NCBI RefSeq assembly: GCF_900107275.1
Contig: NZ_FNPI01000004.1
Span: 248,001 to 312,000, forward strand
Length of the DNA: 64,000 nt
Direction of reading: 5' to 3'
Origin: Evansella caseinilytica
GTDB lineage: Bacteria > Bacillota > Bacilli > Bacillales > Salisediminibacteriaceae
The notes beneath the pieces were generated by a model. It did not search any database and was not told where the DNA came from. It saw only the letters and a list, made by a program, of their open reading frames with translations. The position numbers and the translations under genes were made by a program. Shown here piece after piece: positions 26,341 through 34,904 of this stretch (position 1 is the first letter of the stretch; each line of letters opens with the position of its first letter).

Positions 26341-27867
26341 ATGAAAATAAGATGGAAGCATTTCTCACTTTTAGCCGCAGTACTGTTGTTTTTGACGGCG
26401 TGCGGAGACAACAGCAGTTCAGGGAAAGAAGGCGGAAGTGAAAGCAATGGAGAGCATGCTGCTTCGGGTGAGTATTACACGCTAACAGCAATGTACAATC
26501 TTCACACGCCGGAAACGCCGGATGACTATTTAAAAGAACTGCTGGAGGAAGCAACGAACACCAAACTGGACATTCAGTGGGTGCCGGACGGGAACTATGA
26601 AGAAAGACTGAACACGGCATTTGCCACAAATACATTACCGCAAGCGGTGCCGATGGGATTTAATATGTTCAATCAGTTCAAGGACGCCATCCGCGCTGAT
26701 CAATTCTGGGAAATCGAGCCGTTTCTTGACGAATTTGAGAACTTGCGCAAGCTGAAGCCGGAAGTGCTGGACAATACGAGAGTGGACGGAAAGCTGTATG
26801 CTCTGTATCAAGGAAGACCTTTGTCACGTCAAGGATTAATTTATCGCAAGGACTGGGCGGATAACTTAGGTCTTGAAGCGCCGACGACGACGGAGGAAGT
26901 CTTTGAAATGGCAAGGGCTTTTACGGAAGAAGACCCGAACCAGTCCGGCAAGGATGATACCATCGGTCTGACCGATCGCAGCGATTTAGTGTACGGCGCC
27001 TTTAAAACGATCGCCTCCTGGTTCGGCACGCCGAACAACTGGGGAGAAAAAGACGGAGAACTGCTTCCGGAATTCATGTTTGACGAGTACATTGAAACGA
27101 TGGATTTTGTGAAGGAGCTGCATGAAAGCGGCTACATGAATCAGGATTTCCCAGTGACAAGCAAGGATGACCAGCAAGCGATGTTCAAAAATGGAACGGC
27201 GGGAATATACGTAGGTTCCATGGCAGACGTTATTAGCATTTACAATGATGCCAAGGATTTAAATCCGGATGTGGAATACGATGTTCACAATTATATCGAA
27301 GGACCGGACGGGGAATACGGAATCTGGGCGATCCCTGGCTATGCAAGTGTTGTATTGTTTCCAAAATCGGCAATAGCAACAGAGGACGAGTTGACAAAGG
27401 TGCTGGCATTCTATGACAAGCTGATGACACCGGAAGTGGCTAATCTGTTAGTATGGGGTGTCGAAGGAGAACACTATCAGGTGGTAGACGACGGAGTAGA
27501 ACTCTTGGAAGAAAACCGGCAAAAAATCGATACGCAAGTGCGCCCGTTCCTGTCGATGGAAATCGGCGAACCGGAAACGAGCGGCAGGTATGAGATGGTG
27601 GCAACCTACGAAGCCAAAGCCAAAGCCGATGCCCTCGTTATCGATAATGAAAGCTATTTAATCCATGATCCAACGGTTGTACTAGATTCTGAAACATATG
27701 TGATTCACAATGACCGCTTACAGCAAATGATTGACGACGCAACATATAAATATATTCTTCGTCAGATCAATCTTGAGGAGTTCCGCGACGTGGTGGAAAG
27801 ATGGAGAAAAGACGGCGGCGACGATATCATTGCCGAATTCAATGCTGATTATCAATCGATGAAGTAA
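26341..27867 (+). CDS. Extracellular solute-binding lipoprotein 2, tandem paralog
   Basis: ATG 26341 follows CGGGAGGGG. The 508-residue protein has signal and lipobox FLTACGDNSS (Cys near residue 21) and a shorter linker than the first copy. The mature domain is nearly identical to protein 1 and many third positions also agree, so the duplication is recent or is being homogenised. Differences cluster in the signal, the linker and a few surface positions (for example IYVGSMADVIS versus MYIGSLPDVMS). It should serve the same permease pair. A family B hairpin 17 bases after the stop can act as terminator. Confidence 0.92.
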   Translation: MKIRWKHFSLLAAVLLFLTACGDNSSSGKEGGSESNGEHAASGEYYTLTAMYNLHTPETPDDYLKELLEEATNTKLDIQWVPDGNYEERLNTAFATNTLPQAVPMGFNMFNQFKDAIRADQFWEIEPFLDEFENLRKLKPEVLDNTRVDGKLYALYQGRPLSRQGLIYRKDWADNLGLEAPTTTEEVFEMARAFTEEDPNQSGKDDTIGLTDRSDLVYGAFKTIASWFGTPNNWGEKDGELLPEFMFDEYIETMDFVKELHESGYMNQDFPVTSKDDQQAMFKNGTAGIYVGSMADVISIYNDAKDLNPDVEYDVHNYIEGPDGEYGIWAIPGYASVVLFPKSAIATEDELTKVLAFYDKLMTPEVANLLVWGVEGEHYQVVDDGVELLEENRQKIDTQVRPFLSMEIGEPETSGRYEMVATYEAKAKADALVIDNESYLIHDPTVVLDSETYVIHNDRLQQMIDDATYKYILRQINLEEFRDVVERWRKDGGDDIIAEFNADYQSMK

Positions 27868-27883
27868 TATAGTTGGCTGCAAA

Positions 27884-28134
27884 GGGGGTGTCTCAAAAGG
27901 GGGTTTTTTCCCTTTTGAGACACCCCCGAAGCTATGAGCGAAGCCGCTGCATCTTTTCAAAAGCCGACCCGAAAGAAGTATTTTTTTCTTATCGAACGTG
28001 CAGCGACGAGCAAAGCTACGATGCCTTTCCCATCGAGTTGTCTCGACGGATAGTCATCCTTAGCTGTGCTTGCAGAGGAAGAGACAAGCACGGAGCCATT
28101 GCCCTTAAATAGTTTTGGCATTTGACACAGCCCC
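27884..28134 (+). repeat. Family B dispersed repeat, copy 2 (full length)
   Basis: It starts with the hairpin GGGGGTGTCTCAAAAGG ... CCTTTTGAGACACCCCC (27884-27927) and ends with TTTGACACAGCCCC. The outer ends form an imperfect terminal inverted repeat (GGGGGTGTCTCAAA versus GGGGCTGTGTCAAA on the opposite strand). Shared blocks tie it to copies at 19.1, 52.1 and 58.2 kb. The terminal hairpin is a ready-made terminator for the preceding gene. No protein is encoded. Confidence 0.85.
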
Positions 28135-28476
28135 TTTCAGCCTTATTTAATTTCAATCAACTTAGCTAAAAAATAAAATAACAACTAGACATTAAACGAT
28201 CGTTTAAAAAATACGTACTCACAGCCAGGGGCGGATCAATTTATGATGCTTGGTTATTGTAAGATGCCGAACGGGCAACCCCCGATTTTTATGATAATCA
28301 AGAGCTTAGATGTTAAGTTTTCATGCTGTGAAATCAACGGTTTACCTGCTGATAGATGATGATGATTATATACGTTATCGATGCGCTGCTTTACGATAGG
28401 TTCTGAAAGCCGCAGATTTTATGAAGAAAGGACATCACAACGATGAAGAACAGTTTATCCAGAAAGGAAGATAGCC
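28135..28476. other. Leader of the permease genes
   Basis: About 340 bases without a gene. It contains the palindrome at 28192-28207 and ends in the AAAGGAAG ribosome binding site of the first permease (28463-28470). Confidence 0.5.
28192..28207. promoter_or_regulatory. TetR-type palindrome upstream of the permease genes
   Basis: TTAAACGATCGTTTAA is a perfect 16-bp palindrome of the kind bound by TetR-family repressors. It lies 270 bases before the first permease gene. No TetR gene is adjacent, so either a distant regulator uses it or it is a chance palindrome. Confidence 0.4.
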
Positions 28477-29433
28477 ATGGAACCTAAGTTGGCAGTAGAA
28501 GAAGCGCCGCTAACAAAACAGCAGAGGCGAAATGAACTATGGAGGGCAGTCAAGAAAAACAAATGGATTTACTTCATGATTCTTCCCGGCATCATTTATT
28601 TTATCATTTATAAATACGTGCCGATGTACGGTCTGATCATCGCCTTTAAAGATTACAAACCGTACATGGGGATATCCGGGAGCGAATGGGTGGGACTGGC
28701 CCACTTTCAACGTTTGTTTACAAGTTCAGAATTCTGGATGATATTAAAAAATACCCTCTGGCTGTTCGGCTTGCAACTGCTGATATTTTTCCCGATACCG
28801 ATTATTTTGTCGCTGATGTTAAACGAATTGCGGAGTCAGTTTTACAAAAGAAGCGTGCAAACATTGATTTACATTCCTCATTTTATGTCTTGGGTTGTAA
28901 TCGTTTCCATCAGCTTCGTAATGCTGACGATGGACGGCGGGATCATCAACGGCATGCTGGAAGCACTCGGTTTTGAAAAAATTAACTTTCTCATGAATGA
29001 AAGTACGTTCCGACCGATGTATATCCTTCAGGTAATTTGGCGGGAAGCCGGCTGGGGGACAATTATTTATTTGGCAGCCATCGCGGCCGTCGATCCTTCC
29101 CTGTACGAAGCAGCGCGAATGGATGGAGCGAGCCGTTTCCGGCAAATGTGGCACATTACCCTGCCTTCAATAAGAAGTGTCATCATCGTCTTATTGATAT
29201 TGAAAATCGGCGATGTTTTGGAGCTTGGCTTTGAACATGTTTACTTGCTGCTCAATGCGTCCAACAGGCATGTTGGGGAAATTTTTGACACCTATGTTTA
29301 TACAGCCGGGTTGCGGCAGGGACAATTTAGCTACAGTACCGCCATTGGATTTTTTAAAGGAGCGGTTGGGCTTGTCTTAGTGATTTTTGCGAACTGGCTT
29401 GCTAAAAAAGCCGGAGAAGAGGGCGTATATTGA
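28477..29433 (+). CDS. ABC sugar permease, LplB-like
   Basis: ATG 28477 with AAAGGAAG upstream gives 318 residues. There are six membrane helices and the cytoplasmic EAA loop EAARMDGASRFRQMWHITLP (about residues 210-229), which docks the ATPase. The first ~35 residues are charged and cytosolic; then WIYFMILPGIIYFIIYKYVPMYG begins helix 1, a hallmark of LplB/YteP permeases. With the next gene it forms the channel for the substrate captured by the lipoproteins at 24-28 kb. No ATPase gene is nearby; in B. subtilis several such importers share MsmX, which is the likely situation here. Confidence 0.93.
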   Translation: MEPKLAVEEAPLTKQQRRNELWRAVKKNKWIYFMILPGIIYFIIYKYVPMYGLIIAFKDYKPYMGISGSEWVGLAHFQRLFTSSEFWMILKNTLWLFGLQLLIFFPIPIILSLMLNELRSQFYKRSVQTLIYIPHFMSWVVIVSISFVMLTMDGGIINGMLEALGFEKINFLMNESTFRPMYILQVIWREAGWGTIIYLAAIAAVDPSLYEAARMDGASRFRQMWHITLPSIRSVIIVLLILKIGDVLELGFEHVYLLLNASNRHVGEIFDTYVYTAGLRQGQFSYSTAIGFFKGAVGLVLVIFANWLAKKAGEEGVY

Positions 29434-29458
29434 TTATATACGGAAGGTGGAAAAACTA

Positions 29459-30334
29459 ATGGTGGAAGATAAAACCTTTAGAAGTAGGTTGTTTCATATT
29501 GTTAATGTTACTGTATTAGGATTAATAGCTTTAGTGACGGTACTGCCTTTTTTACACGTCATTGCTGCTTCTTTTACAACAAGCGCGGAGCTTGCCAGCA
29601 AACGATTTGTCCTGTTTCCGACTGTCTGGAGCCTGGACGCCTATCGCTATATTTTTTCGACAGACACAATCATGAAGGCAATGATGATTTCCGTCCTGGT
29701 AACGGTGGGCGGTACTTTATGGAGCATGCTCATGTCAACACTGACAGGCTACGGTCTTTCCAGAAAGGATTTGGTGGGAAGAAGATACATCATGTTCTTC
29801 ATTATCTTTACGATGCTGTTTAACGGCGGAATGATCCCGACATTTATCGTTGTTCAGCAGACTGGGCTGATGAACTCCTTGCTGGCGCTGATTATTCCGG
29901 TGTCAATCAATGCGTTTAACATGATTATCTTAAAGAGCTTTTTTCAAAACCTGCCGGCTGGACTGGAGGAGTCAGCAAAGATCGACGGCGCCGGAGATTT
30001 TGCAATACTGTTCAGAATTGTCATTCCCTGTTCATTGCCGGCGATTGCAACGATTTCCCTGTTTTACGCAGTGACCTATTGGAATACTTATATGCACGCC
30101 ATTCTTTACTTAAGCGATTCCTCGAAATGGCCAATACAAGTGCTGCTCCGGCAAATTGTCGTGCTTGCCACCGGCCTGAACTATGACGGAGCGGAATATA
30201 CCGATGTGCCGCCACCGGAAATAACGGTGAAGATGGCTACGATAGTTGTTGCCACCTTGCCAGTATTGGCTGTGTACCCGTTTTTGCAAAAATATTTTGC
30301 CAAGGGTGCGCTGCTGGGATCCGTGAAAGGCTGA
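29459..30334 (+). CDS. ABC sugar permease, LplC-like
   Basis: ATG 29459 with GGAAGGTGG upstream gives 291 residues; an earlier in-frame start overlaps the previous gene and lacks a site. There are six helices and an EAA loop reading ESAKIDGAGDFAILFRIVIP near residue 170. The pattern fits YtcP/LplC permeases (LPFLHVIAASFTT, MSTLTGYGLSRKDL, FQNLPAGLEES). It pairs with the LplB-like permease 25 bases upstream as the second half of the membrane channel and is followed 37 bases later by the unknown toroid gene. Confidence 0.93.
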   Translation: MVEDKTFRSRLFHIVNVTVLGLIALVTVLPFLHVIAASFTTSAELASKRFVLFPTVWSLDAYRYIFSTDTIMKAMMISVLVTVGGTLWSMLMSTLTGYGLSRKDLVGRRYIMFFIIFTMLFNGGMIPTFIVVQQTGLMNSLLALIIPVSINAFNMIILKSFFQNLPAGLEESAKIDGAGDFAILFRIVIPCSLPAIATISLFYAVTYWNTYMHAILYLSDSSKWPIQVLLRQIVVLATGLNYDGAEYTDVPPPEITVKMATIVVATLPVLAVYPFLQKYFAKGALLGSVKG

Positions 30335-30371
30335 TCCCGGTTCTCTTGCAGGAAAAATTTTCAGGAAGCAG

Positions 30372-31490
30372 GTGAAGCAATTGACTTCCGAAAAAAAGCA
30401 ATTAAAAGTAATAATCGAACAGATGGAAACGTTGTTTGACGGATTCTTTGAGTGGCTTGCCGGGCAGTATGACGCGGCATCGGGAGGCTTCTATTATGCG
30501 AGGAGCTCCGTTGAGAGCCAGCACTTTACTCCGGATATCGAGTCGACTGCACAGGCGCTGAATATTTTAATCAGAAATGAGCTGCTGGATAAAATGCCGG
30601 GCAGGATGAAGCAGGAGATGGTTTCGTTTTTCCGCAATAAGCAGGATGGAGAAACAGGCTGTTTTTATGATGAACATCCGGCGATGCGAAAGGATGAAGT
30701 GATGGTGCACCGGGCGTTTCAATACGCATCCGGAGCGTTAAGGAAGCTTCGTAGCGAGCCCTTGTATCCGCTGTCATTGAAAGCAAATGCCATCCCAAAG
30801 TACGCAGAAACACCGCAATCCTATCTGGAAAAATGGAAAAGCATCGATCTCAGTAACAGTTGGCGGGGCTGTGACCTTCTCGCTGCTTCCTGTAATTATA
30901 TTCATTCTATGGAGCCGGAAAAACGGCAGCCTTTCCTTGAGGAAGCGCTTCGGTATTTAGACGGTATTCAAGATCCGGAAACGGGGTTATGGGGAGGCGG
31001 CAGCTTATATGTCCGTATTTCCGGAACGTTCAAGCTACATTCCTTTTATCGCCGGTATCAGCTCCCGTTGCCAAGGAAGGAGCGAATCTACCAGTCGATA
31101 TTGACGTGCCTACGAACGGAGACTGCCGCCGATATGTGTTATATCCGTAATCCGATACACTTGTTGTCGTATATGCAGCAGGAGGTTCCGTACGGGGAAC
31201 TACAGGAAATTTTGGAGATAACGACGCAAAATATGACAATGCTCAAGCGGCAGGACGGCGGCTTCTCGCGGGAGCTTGAACATTCCCCTCCTGCGCCCAA
31301 TGTAGCGCAAGTAAAAGCAGGTGAAACATACCCGGAGATGCCGGAAGCTGTCTGTCTCAGTGATGGCCTTGTGGAAGGGGATATGAATGCCAGCACGCAG
31401 GCGACGTTGATTTGGCAGCAGTGCCTTGAGCTATGCGGTCTGGAAGCAAAGCCGATAAGCGGAGCTGCTGATTTTTATTCGTTTTTGTAG
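30372..31490 (+). CDS. Uncharacterised protein, probable alpha/alpha toroid
   Basis: GTG 30372 with AGGA upstream gives 372 residues; TTG 30381 is an alternative. No signal peptide is seen. The sequence alternates amphipathic helices with short Gly-rich turns such as YDAASGGFYYARS, DPETGLWGGG and RQDGGFSREL, which resemble inner-helix turns of alpha/alpha toroid enzymes (terpenoid cyclases, GH105, epimerases). A conserved-looking SNSWRGCDLLAASCNYIH segment lies in the middle. It lacks the GH105 WLDGLYM motif and the cyclase DxDD. Its place between transporter and pectinolytic genes suggests action on an uronate oligosaccharide, but the reaction is unknown. Confidence 0.7.
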   Translation: MKQLTSEKKQLKVIIEQMETLFDGFFEWLAGQYDAASGGFYYARSSVESQHFTPDIESTAQALNILIRNELLDKMPGRMKQEMVSFFRNKQDGETGCFYDEHPAMRKDEVMVHRAFQYASGALRKLRSEPLYPLSLKANAIPKYAETPQSYLEKWKSIDLSNSWRGCDLLAASCNYIHSMEPEKRQPFLEEALRYLDGIQDPETGLWGGGSLYVRISGTFKLHSFYRRYQLPLPRKERIYQSILTCLRTETAADMCYIRNPIHLLSYMQQEVPYGELQEILEITTQNMTMLKRQDGGFSRELEHSPPAPNVAQVKAGETYPEMPEAVCLSDGLVEGDMNASTQATLIWQQCLELCGLEAKPISGAADFYSFL

Positions 31491-31547
31491 CGGATTCCGA
31501 CCGAACCCCTTTCATCTGACAATCGCTGTTTCATTTACGGACCACGC

Positions 31548-32840
31548 GTGTCAGGAAAAGTATTTTCAAAAAAAGTGGCGGGAGAAGTGTTGCATTCGAT
31601 GAAATTTTTTCAGTTGTCCAAAGAACAAAAGCTGAATCGGCAGGCGGCCATCAGCCTCGTCAATCACGCGATTTTCCAATTCGGGAACTCCCTGTCCGTT
31701 ATTTTTATCAACTTGTATTTATGGCGGTTAACGGAAAGCTTATTTGTCAACGGATTGTATAATTTGCTCGTTGTTTTTGCACAAGGCGCAACGACATTCT
31801 TCATCGGCAGGCTGACGAAGCAAAAAGGCAGGCTGACGTTTTATCGATACGGCATTCTGCTGACTGCGTTGTTTTACTTGTGGATTATCCTTGCGCAAGA
31901 GAAGATGATTGATTTCTTCTGGTTATTTGCGCTGTTGAAAGGAACGGCACAATCAGCATACTGGCTGGACTATTTCGCGCTCGTTTTCGATGTGTCCACG
32001 AACCGCAACCGTCATCGTTACCTCGGCTGGAATCAAATAACGATGGGCTGCGCTAATCTTCTCGGACCGGCGGCTTCCGGGGCACTGATTACTATGTATG
32101 CTGGTTTAAACGGTTACATTATTGTTTTTTCCTTCGCTTTTTCCATGTTCATCATCGCTTTGCTGGGCAGCCTGAAATTGAAGAAAGAAGAGACACATCA
32201 CAGGCAGTATTACATGAAATATTTAAAACTAATCATAAAGAAGCAGCCAGCGTTTTTAAACGCTTTGATCGGCTGGTTTATCATTGGCTTTCCCCAGGGA
32301 ATTTTAATGTATTTGCCGCCGATTTTGCTGTATACGATTTTTCTGAAAGAAAGCACCGTCGGTTATCTTAATATCGCATTCCTGAGCATCTCAATCTTAT
32401 CCAGTTATGTCATCTCGCGGACAGCTGATATCGGTGCCACGAAAAAATATTTGCTCGTTTCTGCGCTCGGATTCACTGTTTCTGCAGCGATGCTACTATG
32501 GGATATCAGCATTTGGGCGGTTGTTCTGTTCATGTCCATCAGCGCCGTCTTCAAGCCGCTGCAGGCGAATTCGTATGCCGCCTATTATTTTCAGTGGGTA
32601 GGGAAGCTTCCTTTAAAAGAAAATTTCCGGGTGGAATCGGTTGTTCTAAGAGAAACGATCACCAATCTGGGCAGAGGCTTTGGCGTCGTGTTTTTCATGA
32701 TTTTTTCCGCAGAAATGAATCCGGCAACCATCCCATGGGTACTCATTGCTGTGATGGGAATGCAGTGCTTCCTACCCTGGCTGGTAAAAGAAAGCCGAGA
32801 AAAAGATGGTATTAGATCATTGAACAGGAAAGGAGGTTGA
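31548..32840 (+). CDS. MFS transporter
   Basis: A GTG at 31548 gives 430 residues but has a poor ribosome binding site; ATG 31599 (MKFFQLSKEQKL) is an alternative with CGGGAG upstream. About twelve hydrophobic helices are visible, with a central cytoplasmic loop near residues 222-242 (LKLKKEETHHRQYYMKYLK), typical of the major facilitator superfamily. The subgroup resembles YkuC/YxiO-like Bacillus transporters of unknown substrate. Its place in the pectin operon suggests transport of a uronate or a short oligosaccharide. The stop precedes the KdgF start by five bases. Confidence 0.8.
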   Translation: MSGKVFSKKVAGEVLHSMKFFQLSKEQKLNRQAAISLVNHAIFQFGNSLSVIFINLYLWRLTESLFVNGLYNLLVVFAQGATTFFIGRLTKQKGRLTFYRYGILLTALFYLWIILAQEKMIDFFWLFALLKGTAQSAYWLDYFALVFDVSTNRNRHRYLGWNQITMGCANLLGPAASGALITMYAGLNGYIIVFSFAFSMFIIALLGSLKLKKEETHHRQYYMKYLKLIIKKQPAFLNALIGWFIIGFPQGILMYLPPILLYTIFLKESTVGYLNIAFLSISILSSYVISRTADIGATKKYLLVSALGFTVSAAMLLWDISIWAVVLFMSISAVFKPLQANSYAAYYFQWVGKLPLKENFRVESVVLRETITNLGRGFGVVFFMIFSAEMNPATIPWVLIAVMGMQCFLPWLVKESREKDGIRSLNRKGG

Positions 32841-32845
32841 TCGCT

Positions 32846-33181
32846 GTGACAACGTATGGTGTTTGGAAAAATATTGATGACGGTGTAAGCAGAAAAATCC
32901 ACCCTCCCGGAAAAAATGTGATGATGGCGGAAGTGAAATTTGCTGCCGGGGCAGCCGGCGCCGCGCACAGTCATCCACATGAACAACTGACGTACTGTTT
33001 ACAAGGAAAGCTGGAATTTACGGTAGGCAGCCGGAAAATCATTCTTTTACCGGGAGAGTCCCTCGTTATCCCTGGCGGCACTATCCATGGAGCAATCGCG
33101 TTGGAGCCGAGTATTTTAATCGATATATTTACACCGCTGCGTGAGGATATGCTAACCGAAGCAGGCAAGGGTGAAGCTTGA
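32846..33181 (+). CDS. kdgF: KdgF-like cupin, unsaturated-uronate linearisation
   Basis: GTG 32846 is preceded at the right distance by AAAGGAGG; an in-frame TTG at 32837 overlaps that site. The 111-residue cupin has the metal ligands HSHPHEQ (about residues 45-51) and a later GGTIHGA histidine, plus the KdgF ending DIFTPLREDML. KdgF converts 4,5-unsaturated galacturonate, released by pectate lyases and unsaturated-uronyl hydrolases, to 5-keto-4-deoxyuronate. That fits the YteR-type hydrolase encoded downstream. The next enzymes, KduI and KduD, are not encoded in the window. Confidence 0.88.
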   Translation: MTTYGVWKNIDDGVSRKIHPPGKNVMMAEVKFAAGAAGAAHSHPHEQLTYCLQGKLEFTVGSRKIILLPGESLVIPGGTIHGAIALEPSILIDIFTPLREDMLTEAGKGEA

Positions 33182-33334
33182 TGAGCGAAGTCGGCAAAAG
33201 CAACGACAACTGCTGCGCCGGGGAGAAAAGCATATTTGTATACCCGATGCTCGAAGGAAATTACGACGCTCCCTGCGATAATAGGTGTTTCTAAATCCTT
33301 GTTAGGTGTTTAAAAAAATGACGGAGGTATGTTC

Positions 33335-34888
33335 ATGTTTTTTTACAATATAACTGATTACGGCGCAGTTGGTGACCGGATCAGCGATAATACAGAAGCC
33401 TTCGCCGCAGCCATTGATGCATGTGCGGCTGACGGGGGAGGAACGGTGTATGTTCCGGCAGGAAGCTTTCTGACCGGTCCGATAAGACTTAGAAGCAATT
33501 TAACATTGCTGCTTGATGCCGGAGCTCTCGTTCTGTTTAAAGACAGCTTTGATTCCTATCCGGCGGTGAAAACCCGCTGGTCCGGATATGAATGCCATGG
33601 ATTTCAGCCATTGATCTTTGGAAGTGGATTAGTAAATGTCACCATTAAAGGAGAAGGAACCTTCGACGGGCAGGGAAAAGCCTGGTGGGCTGTTGCCATG
33701 CAGCTGAAATACGGAAAATCCGTTTCTACGGAGCGGACAAAGCAGCTTGCCGTATTAAATGAATCACTTGCTGCGACAATGAAAACAAATGTGCTTGAGT
33801 GGGACAGTCAGTTTTTACGCCCGCCACTGCTGCAATTATATGATTGTGAACACGTTACGATCGAAGGAGTTACACTGCAGAATTCTCCTTTCTGGAATAC
33901 GCATTTAGTTTACTGCAATCATGTCAGTGTCCGCGGTGTGACCATCCGCAATCCTGCCGATTCCCCTAACGGAGACGGACTGGATATTGATTCATGCTCA
34001 AATGTGAGGGTCGTGGATTGCCATTTCGATGTCGGCGATGACTGTCTCTGCTTAAAATCCGGTATCAATGAAGACGGCAGAAAAATCGGCAGGCCGACGG
34101 AGAATGTCACGGTTACAAATTGCACAATGGCGGCCGGACACGGCGGCATCGTGTTCGGTAGTGAAAACTCCGGCGGCATCCGCAATGTCACAGTTTCCAA
34201 TTGTGTGTTTATCGGCACCGACCGCGGCATTCGTTTGAAAACAAACCGCGCGCGTGGAGGATACATCAAAAACATCATCATTAACACGATCTATATGGAA
34301 AATGTTTTTTGTCCGCTTTCCATCAATTCTTTTTACCGCTACGGGATCGATGAAAAAGATCCGGCGATGACCAGTAAGGAAGCGATCCCAGTGACAGAAA
34401 AAACGCCGGTAATCGAGGAGGTGCATATCAGCGGCATCGTTGCCAAAAACTGCCGTGCCGCGGCAGCCTTTATCTACGGTCTTCCGGAAATGCCGCTGAA
34501 AAATATCAGCTTGCGCCACACGGTAATTGAAATGACCACTGATCCGGAGGAACCGGGAGGAGAACCTGATATGGTGAAAGAAAAAATACTTCGGGCCGGC
34601 GACGGGATGCTGTGCAGATACGCTGACGGCATTGAATTTCATCGTGTCAGAGTGGAGACAAGGCAGGGACCGGCATTGATGCTGCAGGATGTGACGAATG
34701 CCGAATTAGACCACATTTCCATGAGTAGTGTGCATCCGGAGACACCGGTCGTTTCCGTGAATAACGCGAAAGTCGTCAAAGTTTCCGGCTGGCAGGCGCA
34801 AAATGCCGCAAACGCATATCTCGCGGCAGATGAAGACAGTGCAGCGTTGCTTGCTTCGCAGACCGTACCTTTCAGCTTCAATCAATAG
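33335..34888 (+). CDS. GH28 polygalacturonase-type glycosidase, second copy
   Basis: ATG 33335 has CGGAGG seven bases upstream; ATG 33329 is also in frame. The 517-residue beta-helix protein carries NGDGLDIDSC (about 211), GDDCLCLKSG (about 233), GHGGIVFGSE (about 268) and RLKTNRARGG (about 299), the four GH28 active-site blocks. It has no signal peptide. It shares the family with the gene at 13351 but is clearly divergent, so this is not a recent duplication. It may prefer rhamnogalacturonan fragments, given its YteR neighbour. It is followed 16 bases later by the GH43 gene. Confidence 0.93.
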   Translation: MFFYNITDYGAVGDRISDNTEAFAAAIDACAADGGGTVYVPAGSFLTGPIRLRSNLTLLLDAGALVLFKDSFDSYPAVKTRWSGYECHGFQPLIFGSGLVNVTIKGEGTFDGQGKAWWAVAMQLKYGKSVSTERTKQLAVLNESLAATMKTNVLEWDSQFLRPPLLQLYDCEHVTIEGVTLQNSPFWNTHLVYCNHVSVRGVTIRNPADSPNGDGLDIDSCSNVRVVDCHFDVGDDCLCLKSGINEDGRKIGRPTENVTVTNCTMAAGHGGIVFGSENSGGIRNVTVSNCVFIGTDRGIRLKTNRARGGYIKNIIINTIYMENVFCPLSINSFYRYGIDEKDPAMTSKEAIPVTEKTPVIEEVHISGIVAKNCRAAAAFIYGLPEMPLKNISLRHTVIEMTTDPEEPGGEPDMVKEKILRAGDGMLCRYADGIEFHRVRVETRQGPALMLQDVTNAELDHISMSSVHPETPVVSVNNAKVVKVSGWQAQNAANAYLAADEDSAALLASQTVPFSFNQ

Positions 34889-34904
34889 TAAAGGAGCGAA
34901 CACG

